A stretch of 64,000 nt of DNA from Ilyomonas limi. GTDB taxonomy: Bacteria; Bacteroidota; Bacteroidia; Chitinophagales; Chitinophagaceae. Positions within the stretch are counted from its first letter, which is position 1. Every line of letters begins with the position of its first letter. The notes beneath the pieces are model-generated. The model worked only from the letters and a program-made list of their open reading frames with translations, had not been told where the DNA came from and made no database searches. The stretch covers positions 158,282-222,281 of the forward strand of contig NZ_SZQL01000009.1 of NCBI RefSeq assembly GCF_005233845.1, in the 5' to 3' direction. Positions 36,298 to 44,200 of this stretch are shown here, in pieces. The translations under genes were made by a program, and so were the position numbers.

Positions 36298-36587
36298 TGT
36301 GATGGTCAAATAGCTTTTGCTGCTTCACTTATCCGAACTTTGGCATGTTCATGTGTCAGTACAATATACACTTCCCTTTGTTTTAGTGTTTTAATTTATA
36401 AGGGCGCCCTATTTTTACATGAGGGGGTTAAATAGGTGATATCCAAAATTGCCCTTGGCTAATTTACTCCCTTAGGCAACAACTTTGTACTTCCAAAAAT
36501 TGCTAAAGTCCAGCTAAGAACAAGCAAAATTTCATGGCGCCGCAACTCACCCATAAACATTCAACGGCAGGCTTTAGCAACCACTGC
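36298..36587. other. Convergent spacer, nothing recognised
   Basis: A 290-bp gap between GH127 and the DUF420 gene with no gene, strong hairpin or repeat recognised on reading both strands. Confidence 0.35.
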
Positions 36588-37172
36588 TTAATGGTAATAC
36601 GGACTAATCATTAAGTACACCACAGGACCGCTGATAGCCACATACAGCCACAATGGCCAGGTATATCTTGCAATTTTTTTGTGTTGTGCAAACTCGGCGG
36701 TCAATCCTTTGTAAGCAGTGTATAAAATGAACGGCAGTATTACGCTGGCGAGTAAAATATGTGTAATTAAAATAAAGAAATAAATGCCCCGCGTGCTACT
36801 AACAGCAGCCAGTTCTGCAGGCGATACTTCGCCATCGTGGTTACTGTCGCCATAGCGTGCCTCACCCGCCAGCAGGTGATGTGCAACGTACGAAGCAAGA
36901 AATACAACAGATAGTACCAAAGCAGTAATCATCAACTGCTTGTGCAGCTTGTATCTTTTCTGCTTTACGGCCAGCAAAGCAGCTATCAGCAGCAGTGCTA
37001 TAATGCTGTTAATGACCGCGTTTATGGCCGCAAAAATGTGTACGTCAAACGGTACGGATATATCCAGCTTAACATTGCCCAACAGCGCCACTGCCAAAAA
37101 CATTACAACCGAAAAAATACCGATCAGCCACTTTGCCTGTTTATCATTCTTTTTAATCGTAGCCTGTAACAT
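36588..37172 (-). CDS. DUF420 domain-containing membrane protein
   Basis: A protein of 194 residues with five hydrophobic helices. Conserved His residues sit in HIFAAINAVINS, YKLHKQLMITA, SYVAHHLL and THILLASVILPF, all typical of DUF420. An EF-hand-like loop (GDSNHDGEVSPAELA) lies in the middle. DUF420 proteins accompany cytochrome c oxidase genes, and Bacillus CtaM, a DUF420 protein, is needed for oxidase assembly. It follows the SCO gene by 3 bp on the same strand, which fits a role in heme-copper oxidase biogenesis. The oxidase structural genes are not in the window. Confidence 0.9.
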   Translation of the reverse strand: MLQATIKKNDKQAKWLIGIFSVVMFLAVALLGNVKLDISVPFDVHIFAAINAVINSIIALLLIAALLAVKQKRYKLHKQLMITALVLSVVFLASYVAHHLLAGEARYGDSNHDGEVSPAELAAVSSTRGIYFFILITHILLASVILPFILYTAYKGLTAEFAQHKKIARYTWPLWLYVAISGPVVYLMISPYYH

Positions 37173-37175
37173 AGC

Positions 37176-37985
37176 CTAAGGATTGATTCTGTTTTTTCTG
37201 AATAAAAGTCTTATTGCAATCACTACCACTACGATGGTTACTGCAAAGAAGATAGCCATAAGCACCGGGTCGAAAGGCAGCGGTTCGGGATTAGTAGCTT
37301 TTTCCACCATCAGTATTCCAATATCATGTGCCAGTTTGCCAAGCGCAGCACTATCGGTACCATCGTAGTAGCCACGCACTTTATGCATTTTATCTATCAG
37401 TACAAAGCGGTTGGTGTGTACAAAGTTGGAATCAATAGGCTCATTGCTGTACTTATCAACCCTTAATTGTTCAAAAATGAAGTTGTAAATAGAATCACGG
37501 TTGCCGGTTAAAAACCACCAATTGTCGTGATTTACACCAAAATGGTCGGCATACGCTTTTAAGCGCGATGCTGAGTCACGCTCAGGATCAATGGTAAACG
37601 ATACAAACTGCACTATCGAAGTATCTATGCGGTGGTATTGATCGCCGCCCCTGGCGAAGGAGCGTTGCAGCTTCGCCATGTTTTTGGTGAGTGTAGGACA
37701 AATACCGGCACAGGATGTAAAAAAGAAATCGGCCACAATCATTTTATTCTGGATGTCGTACAAGCTTACGGTATCACCAAACTGATTTTGCAGCCGGATG
37801 TTGGCTACGGTGTGCCATACAGTGTCTTGCATCATTTTGCCATCCTCCACGCGATTTACAACACTGTCGGGTAGGTAATGACGTGGCATATCAATGCTAT
37901 GTTCGCTGGCATATTTTGCAAGCAGATAGCCAATGATGGGTATAAGCAGCGCAATACACAGCGCCAGTATAGTAGTTCTCCTCAT
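37176..37985 (-). CDS. SCO1/SenC family copper chaperone
   Basis: A protein of 269 residues with one N-terminal membrane anchor (about 3-22) and a thioredoxin-like domain. The copper-binding motif is SCAGIC (Cys 92, Cys 96), and the third ligand is probably the His in SNFVHTNRFVLIDK. SCO proteins deliver copper to the CuA site of cytochrome c oxidase. I chose the ATG at 37985 (MRRTTILALCIALL); the frame continues 12 codons to a TTG, but those residues are not family-like. It is co-transcribed with DUF420. A -7 box candidate (TACTTTTG, minus strand 38043-38036) is 50 bp upstream. Confidence 0.92.
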   Translation of the reverse strand: MRRTTILALCIALLIPIIGYLLAKYASEHSIDMPRHYLPDSVVNRVEDGKMMQDTVWHTVANIRLQNQFGDTVSLYDIQNKMIVADFFFTSCAGICPTLTKNMAKLQRSFARGGDQYHRIDTSIVQFVSFTIDPERDSASRLKAYADHFGVNHDNWWFLTGNRDSIYNFIFEQLRVDKYSNEPIDSNFVHTNRFVLIDKMHKVRGYYDGTDSAALGKLAHDIGILMVEKATNPEPLPFDPVLMAIFFAVTIVVVVIAIRLLFRKNRINP

Positions 37986-38035
37986 GATTGAAGTATAAAC
38001 ATCGCTCAATACTGCATACAACAGTATTAGCGGCG

Positions 38036-38043
38036 CAAAAGTA
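38036..38043 (-). promoter_or_regulatory. Candidate -7 box for the SCO-DUF420 operon
   Basis: The minus-strand octamer is TACTTTTG (TAnnTTTG). No -33 element at standard distance. Confidence 0.35.
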
Positions 38044-38149
38044 ATGGCAAAAAGTAAAAAGCCTCCTGCTTACGCGTAAGGCTTGTACTATTGTTGTGCT
38101 AAAATTTATCGTGCGCAATCATAGCACTGCGGTTGCTTTCAATCAATCA

Positions 38150-38199
38150 TTCACGATTGACTACTCACAATCCACAATTTTCACTATCATTGTTCACTA
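38150..38199. repeat. Degenerate repeat of the TTCACAATTGACTA type (copy 1)
   Basis: TTCACGATTGACTACTCACA and the following ATCCACAATTTTCACTATCA repeat a loose ATTCACnATT core about every 11 bases. It lies directly upstream of the kdsB start. Related copies are between nagA and the DUF92 gene. Confidence 0.5.
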
Positions 38200-38213
38200 C
38201 AATATTTTATGGA

Positions 38214-38936
38214 ATGAAAAAGATGGCACTCATACCGGCACGCTATGCAGCCACGCGTTTTCCTGCCAAACTAATGCAGCCGCTGGGCAACAAAACTGTT
38301 ATTCGCCATACGTATGAAAATACGGTAGCCACACAGCTTTTTGATGACGTAATGGTAGCTACCGACAGCGATATTATTTACCACGAAATTACCAGCCACG
38401 GCGGTAAAGCAGTAATGAGTAAAAAGCAACACGAAAGCGGCAGCGACCGCATTGCCGAAGCAGTAGAAGAGATAGAAGTGGATATAATTTTGAATGTGCA
38501 GGGCGATGAACCGCTCATACAGAAAGAACCGCTTGCAAAATTATTGCAGGTATTTGAAGGAGATGCCGGTAAGAATGTGCAGGTAGCCAGCATGATGAAA
38601 ATCTTTACAGACCTGCGCATGGTGGAAGACCCGAACAATGTGAAGGTTGTTGTTGATAACAAAATGAATTCTTTGTTTTTCAGCCGCTCGGTGATACCTT
38701 ACAACCGCGCTGCCATACCGGTTAATTATTATCATCATATTGGCGTATATGCCTTTCGCAAAAAAGCATTAATGAATTTTACCCAATGGCCAATTACGCC
38801 CTTGGAAGCGGCTGAAAAGATTGAATGTTTACGCTACTTAGAGCATGGTATTCCACTAAAAATGGTAGTAGTGGATTTTAAAGGTGTGGGCATCGATACG
38901 CCGCAAGATTTAGAGCATGCAAAGCAATATGTATAA
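38214..38936 (+). CDS. kdsB: 3-deoxy-manno-octulosonate cytidylyltransferase
   Basis: A protein of 240 residues. The N-terminus MKKMALIPARYAATRFPAKL is the nucleotide-binding start of KdsB, followed by ATDSDIIYHEI, KQHESGSDRIAEAVE, NVQGDEPL, and the Kdo-binding YYHHIGVYAFRKKAL. The enzyme makes CMP-Kdo for the inner core of lipopolysaccharide. I start at the ATG at 38214; the frame upstream to a TTG at 38133 is repeat-derived. It heads a three-gene plus-strand unit with the nitrilase and nagA. Confidence 0.95.
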   Translation: MKKMALIPARYAATRFPAKLMQPLGNKTVIRHTYENTVATQLFDDVMVATDSDIIYHEITSHGGKAVMSKKQHESGSDRIAEAVEEIEVDIILNVQGDEPLIQKEPLAKLLQVFEGDAGKNVQVASMMKIFTDLRMVEDPNNVKVVVDNKMNSLFFSRSVIPYNRAAIPVNYYHHIGVYAFRKKALMNFTQWPITPLEAAEKIECLRYLEHGIPLKMVVVDFKGVGIDTPQDLEHAKQYV

Positions 38937-38940
38937 CCGT

Positions 38941-39753
38941 ATGCAACCACTTACTTTTACATTGATACAAACCCATCTGCATTGGGAAGATAAAGCAGCC
39001 AATCTGGCTATGCTGGAGCAAAAAATAAATAGCATCAACCAGGTAACCGAGGTTATTGTGCTGCCCGAAATGTTTAGCACCGGCTTTAGTATGCAGCCGC
39101 ATCTCTTTGCCGAAGACATGCAGGGCGAAACAGTGCAGTGGATGAAAAGAATAGCACAGCAAAAAAAAGCCATCATTACCGGCAGCGTGATTATACAGGA
39201 AAAAGACAACTTTTATAATCGTCTCCTCTGGATGCTGCCTAATGGCAGTTATGGTTGTTACGACAAAAGGCATTTGTTTGCCTATGCAGGCGAAGACGGA
39301 CATTATACACCCGGTAATAAACGCCTTATCGCCTCCGTGAAGGGCTGGAAAATCAACCTGCAAATATGCTACGATTTACGTTTTCCGGTTTGGGCGCGCC
39401 AGCAAACTCCTTCTCTTTTGGAGAAGCCCGGAGATGAGGTGGAATACGATGTATTGCTCTACGTGGCCAACTGGCCTGAACGCCGCAACCATGCCTGGCA
39501 AACATTGCTTACCGCACGTGCTATAGAAAACCAGTGCTATGTGATAGGCGTAAACCGTGTAGGTGCCGATGGCAATAATATAGCACATTGCGGCAACAGT
39601 ATGGTTATAGATGCACTGGGAACTGTTTTATACCAAAAAGAAAATGAAGAAGCTATTTTTACCATTATGCTGCAAAAAGAGGCATTGCAGGAAGTAAGAA
39701 AAAAATATCCCTTTTTGCACGATGCCGATCACTTCAACATCATCAATGAATAA
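38941..39753 (+). CDS. Nitrilase superfamily amidase (omega-amidase YafV-like)
   Basis: A protein of 270 residues with the carbon-nitrogen hydrolase fold. The catalytic triad is visible: Glu in LPEMFSTGF, Lys in YDKRHLFAYAGE, Cys in LQICYDLRFPVW. The sequence around these residues is that of the YafV/Nit2 group, which hydrolyses alpha-ketoglutaramate or alpha-ketosuccinamate and repairs side products of transamination. I chose the ATG at 38941 (MQPLTFTLIQTHLHW), 4 bp after kdsB. Two earlier in-frame ATGs (38917, 38929) overlap kdsB. Confidence 0.92.
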   Translation: MQPLTFTLIQTHLHWEDKAANLAMLEQKINSINQVTEVIVLPEMFSTGFSMQPHLFAEDMQGETVQWMKRIAQQKKAIITGSVIIQEKDNFYNRLLWMLPNGSYGCYDKRHLFAYAGEDGHYTPGNKRLIASVKGWKINLQICYDLRFPVWARQQTPSLLEKPGDEVEYDVLLYVANWPERRNHAWQTLLTARAIENQCYVIGVNRVGADGNNIAHCGNSMVIDALGTVLYQKENEEAIFTIMLQKEALQEVRKKYPFLHDADHFNIINE

Positions 39754-40870
39754 CAAAAAAGCATACACCGCCGGCACTGTATTTACCGGCACCGATAAAT
39801 TGCGCCATCATGCCGTACTCACGGTAAACGGGTGTATTAAAGCACTGACGCCTTCTATTGCAGTGCCCAAAGATTTTGAGGTCACTCATTTTGGTAAAAA
39901 CGCCATTATCGCTCCGGCTTTGGTTGACCTGCAATTGTATGGTGCCAACAACAGGCTCTTATCGGTATATCCCGATGCGCAAACAGTAAGTGATATTGTG
40001 CAGTACAGCAAAAACGGCGGCGCGGCATGGTGTATGCCTACCGTAGCAACCAATACTTACGAAGTGTTTTTTAAATGTATTGATGCAGTAAGAAGCTATT
40101 GGCAACAGGGCGGCAAAGGTGCATTGGGGTTGCACGTAGAAGGTCCGTGGATAAGCGTGGAAAAAAGAGGAGCACATAACCCTGACTGGATTTTTTCACC
40201 TACGCTACAGCAGGTAAAAGAACTGGTGGAATATGGCAAGGGTGTAATAAAAATCATCACGCTGGCGCCGGAAGTTTGCACGCCCGATTTACTGGAGTAT
40301 ATACAGTTGCATAAAATAATTATCTCTGCCGGGCACAGCAATGCCACGTATGAACAGGCAATTGAAACATTTAATACAACGGGTATTGATACGGTAACGC
40401 ATTTATACAACGCTATGAGTTCTTTGCAGCATCGCGCACCGGGGCTTGTGGGTGCAGTGTTCGATCATCCACTGGTAAAGGCGGCTATTATACCTGATGG
40501 ACATCATGTGGATTATGCTGCCATTCGCATAGCCAAAAAAATATTGGACGAGCGGTTGTTCGCCATTACCGATGCAGTAACTACTACCACCGAAGGATAT
40601 TATAAACACGAATTTGCCGGTGATAAATACACCTCTAATGGCATACTCAGTGGCTCTGCATTAACCATGCATAAAGCATTTAAAAACTTAGTGGTGTATG
40701 CCGGTATAAAGGTAGATGAAGCCCTGCGCATGTGCAGTTTGTATCCGGCGCGCGTTATTAAACATAGCGATGAAATTGCTTTACTTAAAAAGGGCTATCC
40801 TGCAGCCATGATAGTGCTGGATAAAGAATTGAATCTGGTAGAAACAGTTTGTGAATGGGGAGTAGTATAA
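39746..40870 (+). CDS. nagA: N-acetylglucosamine-6-phosphate deacetylase
   Basis: A protein of 374 residues of the amidohydrolase superfamily. Key segments are LGLHVEGPWIS (metal-binding Glu), then KRGAHNPDW, ISAGHSNATYEQA (His), VTHLYNAMSSLQHRAPG and AITDAVTTTTEGYY (catalytic Asp). It removes the acetyl group of GlcNAc-6-P in amino sugar catabolism and peptidoglycan recycling. The ATG at 39746 overlaps the nitrilase stop by 8 bp, so translation is probably coupled. nagB is not in the window. Confidence 0.93.
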   Translation: MNNKKAYTAGTVFTGTDKLRHHAVLTVNGCIKALTPSIAVPKDFEVTHFGKNAIIAPALVDLQLYGANNRLLSVYPDAQTVSDIVQYSKNGGAAWCMPTVATNTYEVFFKCIDAVRSYWQQGGKGALGLHVEGPWISVEKRGAHNPDWIFSPTLQQVKELVEYGKGVIKIITLAPEVCTPDLLEYIQLHKIIISAGHSNATYEQAIETFNTTGIDTVTHLYNAMSSLQHRAPGLVGAVFDHPLVKAAIIPDGHHVDYAAIRIAKKILDERLFAITDAVTTTTEGYYKHEFAGDKYTSNGILSGSALTMHKAFKNLVVYAGIKVDEALRMCSLYPARVIKHSDEIALLKKGYPAAMIVLDKELNLVETVCEWGVV

Positions 40871-40872
40871 AT

Positions 40873-40971
40873 GGCGAATGGTCAATTGTGAATGATGGAG
40901 CCACACTCACTTAAATCTTACATCTTTTATGTTGTTATCTCGTTCGCTATTCACAACTGACTATTTACGAT
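40873..40971. repeat. Inverted pair of degenerate TTCACAATTGAC-type repeats
   Basis: GAATGGTCAATTGTGAAT (40876-40893) and CTATTCACAACTGACTATTT (40948-40967) are inverted relatives of each other and of 38150-38199, with several mismatches. They fill the spacer between nagA and the DUF92 gene. Confidence 0.5.
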
Positions 40972-41002
40972 ACACCACCTTATAAAAAATTATCAATACA
41001 CA

Positions 41003-41719
41003 ATGGTTCTGCAATACGTATGGTTGTTTGTGATATTGGCAGGTGCTATGATAACGAGTGTGGCTGCAAAAAAACTAACTGTAGCAGCCGCACTAACAGG
41101 CGGTATTTTAGGTTTATCCATTTATGCCGGTGCGGGCTTCACCGGTATTGCTTTGATAGCAGTATTTTTTATGCTTGGTACGTTGGCAACAAGCTGGAAA
41201 AAGAAGTATAAAGAAGACGCCGGCTTATCTGAAATTGACAGTAGCAGGCGCAATGCGGGGCAAGTAATGGCGAATGCCGGTGTGGCTGCTATATGCGGTG
41301 TGTTCGGCCATTTTTTTAAGGAATATGTTTTTATATTCAGGCTAATGATGTCTGCCTCACTATCATCGGCAATGGCAGATACTTTGTCATCGGAATTGGG
41401 CAATGTATATGGTAAACGGTTTTACAACATTCTTACTTTACAAAAAGATATGCGTGGTTTAAATGGTGTGGTAAGCCTGGAAGGAACTGTGATAGGTATT
41501 GTTGGAAGTGCTGTAATTGCTTTGGTGTATGCTGTTGGTTTTGGCTTTGCACCGAATACTTTTTTGACCATCATTATTGCCGGAACGATTGGCAATTTAT
41601 GTGATTCCGTTTTAGGCGCTTCGCTGGAAAGAAAGCAATATTTAAATAATGATGCAGTCAACTTTTTAAATACTGCCATTGCTGCCTTAGTAGCCTTCTC
41701 TTTATACTTTCTATTTTAA
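41003..41719 (+). CDS. DUF92 family membrane protein
   Basis: A protein of 238 residues with six or so transmembrane helices. Visible DUF92 (TMEM19-like) features are KKLTVAAALTGGILG, FFMLGTLATSWKKKYK, GQVMANAGVAAICG, SLSSAMADTLSSELG and GNLCDSVLGASLER. Fungal and plant relatives link DUF92 to prenyl or phytyl phosphate metabolism: the plant VTE6 protein is a phytyl-phosphate kinase. A role in isoprenoid-alcohol phosphorylation is possible but unproven in bacteria. The SDR gene starts 16 bp downstream, so the two are probably co-transcribed. Confidence 0.9.
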   Translation: MVLQYVWLFVILAGAMITSVAAKKLTVAAALTGGILGLSIYAGAGFTGIALIAVFFMLGTLATSWKKKYKEDAGLSEIDSSRRNAGQVMANAGVAAICGVFGHFFKEYVFIFRLMMSASLSSAMADTLSSELGNVYGKRFYNILTLQKDMRGLNGVVSLEGTVIGIVGSAVIALVYAVGFGFAPNTFLTIIIAGTIGNLCDSVLGASLERKQYLNNDAVNFLNTAIAALVAFSLYFLF

Positions 41720-41735
41720 AATTATATACTCATTT

Positions 41736-42554
41736 ATGCTGTTTACCAACAAAACTATTTTTATAACGGGTGCAAGTCGCGGCATTGGTAAAGCCATTGC
41801 ACTGCGCCTCGCTGCCGAAGGTGCCAATATTGTGATTGCTGCCAAAAGCATTGTAGAAAATGAAAAGCTCGGCGGCACTATTTATACAGCAGCAAAAGAA
41901 ATGGAAGCCGCCGGTGGTCAAGCCCTGCCGGTACAAATGGATATACGTTTTGAAGAGCAGATTGATAATTCAGTAAGCCAAGTTGTACAAGCCTTTGGCG
42001 GCATTGATATATTGGTAAATAATGCGTCGGCTATTCAACTAAGTAATACCGAGCAAACCGAAGCGAAGCGATTTTATCTAATGCACGACATAAATGTTCG
42101 TGGCACATTTATGATGACAAAAGCCTGTATTCCTTATTTGAAACAAAGTGCGCATGCACATATTCTTACTTTATCGCCACCCATTGATTTGCAGCCAAAA
42201 TGGTTAGGCCCTTACGTTGCTTATACCATCAGCAAATACAGCATGAGCATGATGGCATTGGGCTGGGCAGCAGAGTTTAAAAAATATGGCATTGCATCTA
42301 ATGCTTTGTGGCCAACAACAACGATTGACACGGCGGCAGTGCGCAATTTGCTCGGCGGCGAACAATTGGCCGCTATGAGCCGCAAGCCGGAGATTGTAGC
42401 CGATGCAGCTTTTGAAATTTTGAGCAAATCACCGGCTGCATGTACCGGCAATACTTTCCTGGATGAAGCGGTATTGCGCAATGCAGGTATTACTGACTTT
42501 GATAAATACGCGGTAACGCCGGGTGGCAAATTGTATCCTGATTTGTATGTGTAA
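41736..42554 (+). CDS. Short-chain dehydrogenase/reductase (HSDL2-like)
   Basis: A protein of 272 residues. The cofactor motif is TGASRGIGKAIALRLA, with NNASAIQLSNTEQT, LTLSPPIDLQPKW and the active-site Tyr-Lys in YTISKYSMSMMALG. The end of the domain (WPTTTIDTAAVRNLLGG, FLDEAVLRNAG) is that of the HSDL2 group of hydroxysteroid-dehydrogenase-like proteins, usually tied to lipid or fatty acid metabolism. Substrate unknown. It lies 16 bp after the DUF92 gene. Confidence 0.9.
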   Translation: MLFTNKTIFITGASRGIGKAIALRLAAEGANIVIAAKSIVENEKLGGTIYTAAKEMEAAGGQALPVQMDIRFEEQIDNSVSQVVQAFGGIDILVNNASAIQLSNTEQTEAKRFYLMHDINVRGTFMMTKACIPYLKQSAHAHILTLSPPIDLQPKWLGPYVAYTISKYSMSMMALGWAAEFKKYGIASNALWPTTTIDTAAVRNLLGGEQLAAMSRKPEIVADAAFEILSKSPAACTGNTFLDEAVLRNAGITDFDKYAVTPGGKLYPDLYV

Positions 42555-43000
42555 GCCCCTACCCTTAAGGGAGTTTAGAAGAGCGATTTGGATTGTGTTT
42601 TCTAACGAATAATGTATTTATAACTTTTGAAGATGGATTAACTAATGAGCGGCTACAAGCAGCGGCATTTTGCCAAAGAAACCGTTGCAAAGTAGTTTTA
42701 TATTACTTTGCTCTAATATCTTTTGCTGTTGCAACATAGAAGTGCCTATTACTACTGGAGTAGCAGTTATATATGGATAAGGGTTCCTGTAATGTTCCTA
42801 TAATGTACCTGTAAGATTCCTAAAGGAATGGAGAGAAAGTATAAAGCAATATTTATAAATTTTTATAAGCAAATGGGTGGCATGGAATCAAGATATAAAA
42901 GTAAAATAATAAAATGATGTGTACAATTGTTGGTGAAAAGTGAGGAGAATCTGTTGTATTTTGGTTAGAGTTTATAAATATTTTACTATATGATTTTAAA
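42555..43000. other. Spacer between core genes and the accessory island, with a tandem repeat
   Basis: A 446-bp AT-rich gap with no gene. It contains the 11-bp tandem repeat at 42783-42826. It marks the downstream end of the island on the minus strand. Confidence 0.5.
42783..42826. repeat. Four degenerate 11-bp tandem repeats
   Basis: GTTCCTGTAAT, GTTCCTATAAT, GTACCTGTAAG and ATTCCTAAAGG follow each other without gaps, giving a period close to one helical turn. Confidence 0.7.
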
Positions 43001-44200
43001 TCACTTCAACAAAATTTGTTGTTTTTCTTTATCATACCTATAGTTAATGATAATTCCTTTAGTTAACAAGTTAATAGCCTCATTAATCATTGGTAATGGT
43101 ACAACAAACCATTCTCTTGGAGTGATCCTCTGTTGTTGATCATTATATAAATCTATATTCAAGCAGCTTTCGCCAAAAAAACGATGTATTAAGTTCTCAA
43201 AAAGATGCATATTAAGGTTATAGCAATGGTAAGTAGCAACAATATCTACGTCCGCAAAAAGGAAGGTTGCCTCACGCGAAGCATTTTTTATCCTATCTGC
43301 AACCTGCATTGTCGAAAACCCAATTTTGTATAAGTCTCTTATTGCAGAAATCTCCAAATTTTGAGATTTAGATTTCAAAACATAGATCCATCCGCTTTGT
43401 AAGTCGTCTTCCGAAACCTGATTAGCCCTTTCAATTAAATTATATTGTATTGCACCATCAGATTGAGTAATCAATTTTCCACTCTTTTGAATCATTTTAC
43501 CTAAAGAACGATAAAGCATATTGCTTTTAGTGGCATTTTCAAATATGGTTATTGTTCTGCCGTCTTTTCTTACTCTTCCGCCTGATTTTAAATTTTTGTA
43601 TTCTGTTTCTAGTTCTGCAGATTCTAAATACAACATCACGCCATCAATAAGATAATAGTTGCCTATATGAAGATTTTGTTCAATATTATCAAACCTCAAC
43701 AACTTCCGTTTTCCTTCCTTTATTTCTTTGTGCACCTGTTGAAACATTAATTCATATTTGCTAAACTCCTCTTCCGGCATAGGCTGCCTTTGAGCTACAA
43801 AATCAGTTTCGGCTCGTTTATCCTGTTTCGGCGTGTGTTTAAAATTAAATATGGACGTGTCGCCATCTGTGTTTAATAATCCTAAATCATCATCTTCCAG
43901 TATTTCATCAAAAGTTTTTTTCTCCATTTCTACATAGCCCAGCAAATTAAACCTGTCAAAAGGCTTTAGTATTTTCTTCTTCTTATCATCGTTTCTAAAA
44001 CCCTTCAATCGGGCTAATAGATTGTATTCAGACATACTGCCTGTGGATGGTTCACGATTGTTTTTTTCAAAAAAAGTATTGATTTCTTCAAAGGAATCAA
44101 CCAGCCGGTCTTCATCCGTTTTGACGTTGGAAGACTTTTCTTTTGAATTTAACAAACCAAAATCATCATCATTAAATATGTCATCAAGTGTTTTAGCCAT
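43001..44200 (-). CDS. GIY-YIG (T5orf172-like) nuclease, last gene of the candidate defence operon
   Basis: A protein of 399 residues. The C-terminal part (about 268-375) looks like a GIY-YIG domain of the T5orf172 type: WIYVLKS (271-277) for the GIY strand, LYKIGFST (290-297) for YIG, an Arg in ADRIKNAS (303) and a Glu in LFENLIHRFF (335). These nucleases cut DNA. The N-terminal 260 residues match no family I recognise. An acidic motif appears twice: TLDDIFNDDDFGLLN at 4-18 and TFDEILEDDDLGLLN at 96-110. The ATG overlaps the helicase stop by 8 bp (ATGGCTAA), so the two proteins are likely made together and may act as a complex. Confidence 0.8.
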   Translation of the reverse strand: MAKTLDDIFNDDDFGLLNSKEKSSNVKTDEDRLVDSFEEINTFFEKNNREPSTGSMSEYNLLARLKGFRNDDKKKKILKPFDRFNLLGYVEMEKKTFDEILEDDDLGLLNTDGDTSIFNFKHTPKQDKRAETDFVAQRQPMPEEEFSKYELMFQQVHKEIKEGKRKLLRFDNIEQNLHIGNYYLIDGVMLYLESAELETEYKNLKSGGRVRKDGRTITIFENATKSNMLYRSLGKMIQKSGKLITQSDGAIQYNLIERANQVSEDDLQSGWIYVLKSKSQNLEISAIRDLYKIGFSTMQVADRIKNASREATFLFADVDIVATYHCYNLNMHLFENLIHRFFGESCLNIDLYNDQQQRITPREWFVVPLPMINEAINLLTKGIIINYRYDKEKQQILLK

